The translations under genes were made by a program, and so were the position numbers. Shown piece after piece: positions 43,501-44,179 of a DNA stretch of 44,179 nucleotides. The notes under the pieces were generated by a model, which saw only the letters and a list, made by a program, of their open reading frames with translations, ran no database searches and was not told where the DNA came from. The first letter of the stretch is position 1; every line of letters starts with the position of its first letter. The stretch is from an uncultured Clostridia bacterium (lineage in GTDB: Bacteria; Bacillota; Clostridia; Christensenellales; UBA1242): contig CAKVMJ010000010.1 of assembly GCA_934772445.1 (NCBI GenBank), positions 1-44,179 of the forward strand, given 5' to 3'.

Positions 43501-44179
43501 TTGATGCGGTACGGCAATATAGAGTTAATGTTTCATCTTGTAATTCTCCATTCAAATATTCATCACTAACCACTTGCGTTAAACCTTCATCAAAAAACCA
43601 ACCAGTTGTATATGGGCTTGGTTCGTATGAACTTACTGCATTTGCAATACTACCAGATTTATATTTAACTTCCGTTTCATTACTATCTACAACAACTTTA
43701 ATAGTTTTTGTTTTTTCTTTCCATTTTGCATAGTATGTTACATCGGCAGTTGTGCTGGTAATGAATACTGGGTCGGAAGAAACTCTATCGCTTGCATTAT
43801 CTGAGTTATCTCTTATGTACCAACCATCAAATTCATAGCCTTCTTTCACTTCTGCAACAAACTTAATTGTGGAACTGGAGCTTGTGCTATTAATCACCTC
43901 ATAACTGCAATTTCCACCCTCAACTGGAGATGAACTATCCACCTTAGATTCCACTTGGTAAACTGAATCTCTTTCTGGAAGTCTATTTGATTGAATTGTC
44001 ATTCCTAAGGCTAGATTAAAGCTATCCACTGCTTGGTTGAAATCTATAATTGAAAATTCGATTTGGTAATAGAATACTTTGCCTGTGGTTAGATTATTTG
44101 TACTTGATGGGTTATATGCTGGAATAGATATTCCGCCAACTGCTGTTTGGCTTGATTCTGCTTGGAATGAAGATATTAA
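40514..44179 (-). CDS. Partial BspA-type leucine-rich-repeat surface protein
   Basis: This large protein runs off the right edge: the frame is open for 50 codons beyond the GTG at 44029, so that GTG is not its start and the N-terminus and any signal peptide are missing. The visible 1221 residues hold a GYEFDGW...YAKW segment resembling an InlB/Flg_new repeat, then two copies of one module: a beta-rich lead-in (TGW-FxxExLTQV, SDGNSYLVxGESETSPSGEVV) followed by about 13 and 14 LRR_5/BspA-type repeats of about 23 residues (PNSVTSIGxxAFxxCSGLTSIEI). No LPXTG motif or C-terminal membrane anchor is present. Such proteins are usually surface-exposed adhesins. Function is inferred only from family. 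Confidence 0.9.
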   Translation of the reverse strand, partial: LISSFQAESSQTAVGGISIPAYNPSSTNNLTTGKVFYYQIEFSIIDFNQAVDSFNLALGMTIQSNRLPERDSVYQVESKVDSSSPVEGGNCSYEVINSTSSSSTIKFVAEVKEGYEFDGWYIRDNSDNASDRVSSDPVFITSTTADVTYYAKWKEKTKTIKVVVDSNETEVKYKSGSIANAVSSYEPSPYTTGWFFDEGLTQVVSDEYLNGELQDETLTLYCRTASITGLTFTLSSDGNSYLVAGESETSPSGEVVLPNKYNGKPVSGFVAGRSSSTSAFKKNTNITSIVLSNNISDIADYVFYYSTQIINVTIPNSVMSIGKYAFCGCSGLISVEIPNSVTSIGNSAFSFCTGLTNVTIGNSVTSIGSYAFNSCSGLTSIVVASGNTKYDSRNNCNAIIETSSNTLVQGCMNTIIPNNITSIGDNAFNRCSGLTSIEIPNSVTTIGESAFLFCSALTGTLTIPDSVTSIGSAAFENCSGLTSIEIPDSIAVIEYNTFSRCSGLKNVIIPNSVTSIGYNAFWGCSGLISIKIPNSITNIAASVFEGCSGLTSVEIPDSVTSIGSEAFKGCSGLTSIEIPNTVTTIYSNAFDSCTGLTKIFIPKTVTTIYATYERFSAFYNCSSSLKIYCEASSKPSGWDVYWNYRTDVSIHTTYWGQTNIPREVSFVVDGVNKGTMNYTSGTVSDFASAYEPTPYSTGWFLNEELTQVAKDDYFSTNTETTPVTLYCRTASITGLKFTLASDGNSYLVEGESETSPSGEVVIPNMYEGLPVSGFVKDSTTTKKPPAFKKNTNITSVVLPNKITSLTYNTFYSCTNLTTINLPNSITKLANLFRYCSNLRSIKIPESVTRIVPGTFIGCNSLTSIIVASENATYDSRNNCNAIIRTAGNELVVGCKNTIIPDTVTSIGNSAFSRCSSLSSIEIPSSVTSIGDSAFSRCSSLSSIEIPSSVTSIGASAFNGCSGLTSIVISDNITTIEESTFYECSTLTNVIIPSSVTSIGVSAFENCSGLTNIIIPNAVTSIGKNAFYGCSGLTSIIIPNAVTSIGASAFYSCSSLTSINISSSVTSIGARAFSKCPSITSIKVDSGNTKYDSRDNCNAIIVTSSNYLQLGCKTTIIPNTVSKISSFAFEGCIGLTSIAIPDSVTGINASAFVGCTGLTKIFIPNSVTDILSQTFLNCSPTLVIYCGATSKPSGWSSGWNYYDTSNALTTYWGYTREQFEAL
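41322..41459 (-). repeat. Near-perfect 69-bp tandem duplication inside the LRR gene
   Basis: Units 41322-41390 and 41391-41459 are identical at 68 of 69 positions; the single difference (41389 versus 41458) changes Asp to Asn. Each unit encodes one 23-residue leucine-rich repeat. Other repeats in the gene are much more diverged, so this copy is recent. Confidence 0.92.

Noticed and set aside
44027..44029. GTG as the start of the surface protein
   Set aside because: The frame continues open to the window edge with similar composition, there is no ribosome binding site, and no signal peptide follows the GTG.

Overview
This 44.2 kb window is a very AT-rich stretch of bacterial chromosome in which every supported gene (38, one cut by the right edge) lies on the minus strand. 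The gene content points to a low-GC Bacillota, most likely a Clostridia-class relative: argR-recN-spoIVB, Asp23/Gls24-nusB-xseAB, hslVU with topA-trmFO, TIGR04086 beside yajC, and separate secD/secF followed by recJ and a Rel/SpoT homologue. The genetic code appears standard, since TGA is used as a stop (for example at the end of the rel gene). A SpoIVB peptidase with a plausible catalytic triad suggests endospore-forming ancestry, but spo0A is not in its usual place. The species cannot be named from the sequence.

Layout, reading in the direction of transcription (right to left). 44179-40514: a partial, very large BspA-type leucine-rich-repeat surface protein with its own terminator. 40360-28414: a promoter followed by nine closely packed genes, yifB/comM, dprA, topA, trmFO, hslV, hslU, a HelD-like helicase, hisS and tcdA/thiF (DNA uptake and processing, topology, tRNA modification and charging, proteolysis). 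28348-28028: a thioredoxin with its own promoter and terminator. 27831-23939: asp23-nusB-xseA-xseB-proS. 23696-23241: argR, with ARG-box-like palindromes around its promoter. 23134-20086: recN-spoIVB. 19816-17184: infC (ATT start) -rpmI-rplT-trmH-yebC, behind a leader that fits an L20 attenuator. 17080-12712: ruvC-ruvA-ruvB-queA-tgt. 12632-11535: yajC and a TIGR04086 membrane protein, each with a terminator. 11372-2922: secD-secF-recJ-rel-hemZ. 2769-338: rpsO-pnp, behind a structured leader. 337-1: non-coding, with a strong promoter firing leftwards out of the window.

Nearly all of this is conserved housekeeping, and compared with the Bacillus subtilis arrangement several clusters look compacted: no folD, ispA, dxs or tlyA between nusB and argR, no apt or dtd around rel, and no xerC/codV or codY around hslVU. 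I did not find a convincing new multi-gene system. The points most worth a second look are a Rel/SpoT homologue whose hydrolase domain has lost its catalytic motifs, a SecD/SecF pair missing the conserved membrane aspartates, an edge promoter whose 17-bp spacer contains a 13-A run (possible phase variation), near-perfect tandem repeats in the surface-protein gene, ARG-box-like sequences including one in the loop of a terminator, and the two ribosomal-protein leader RNAs.
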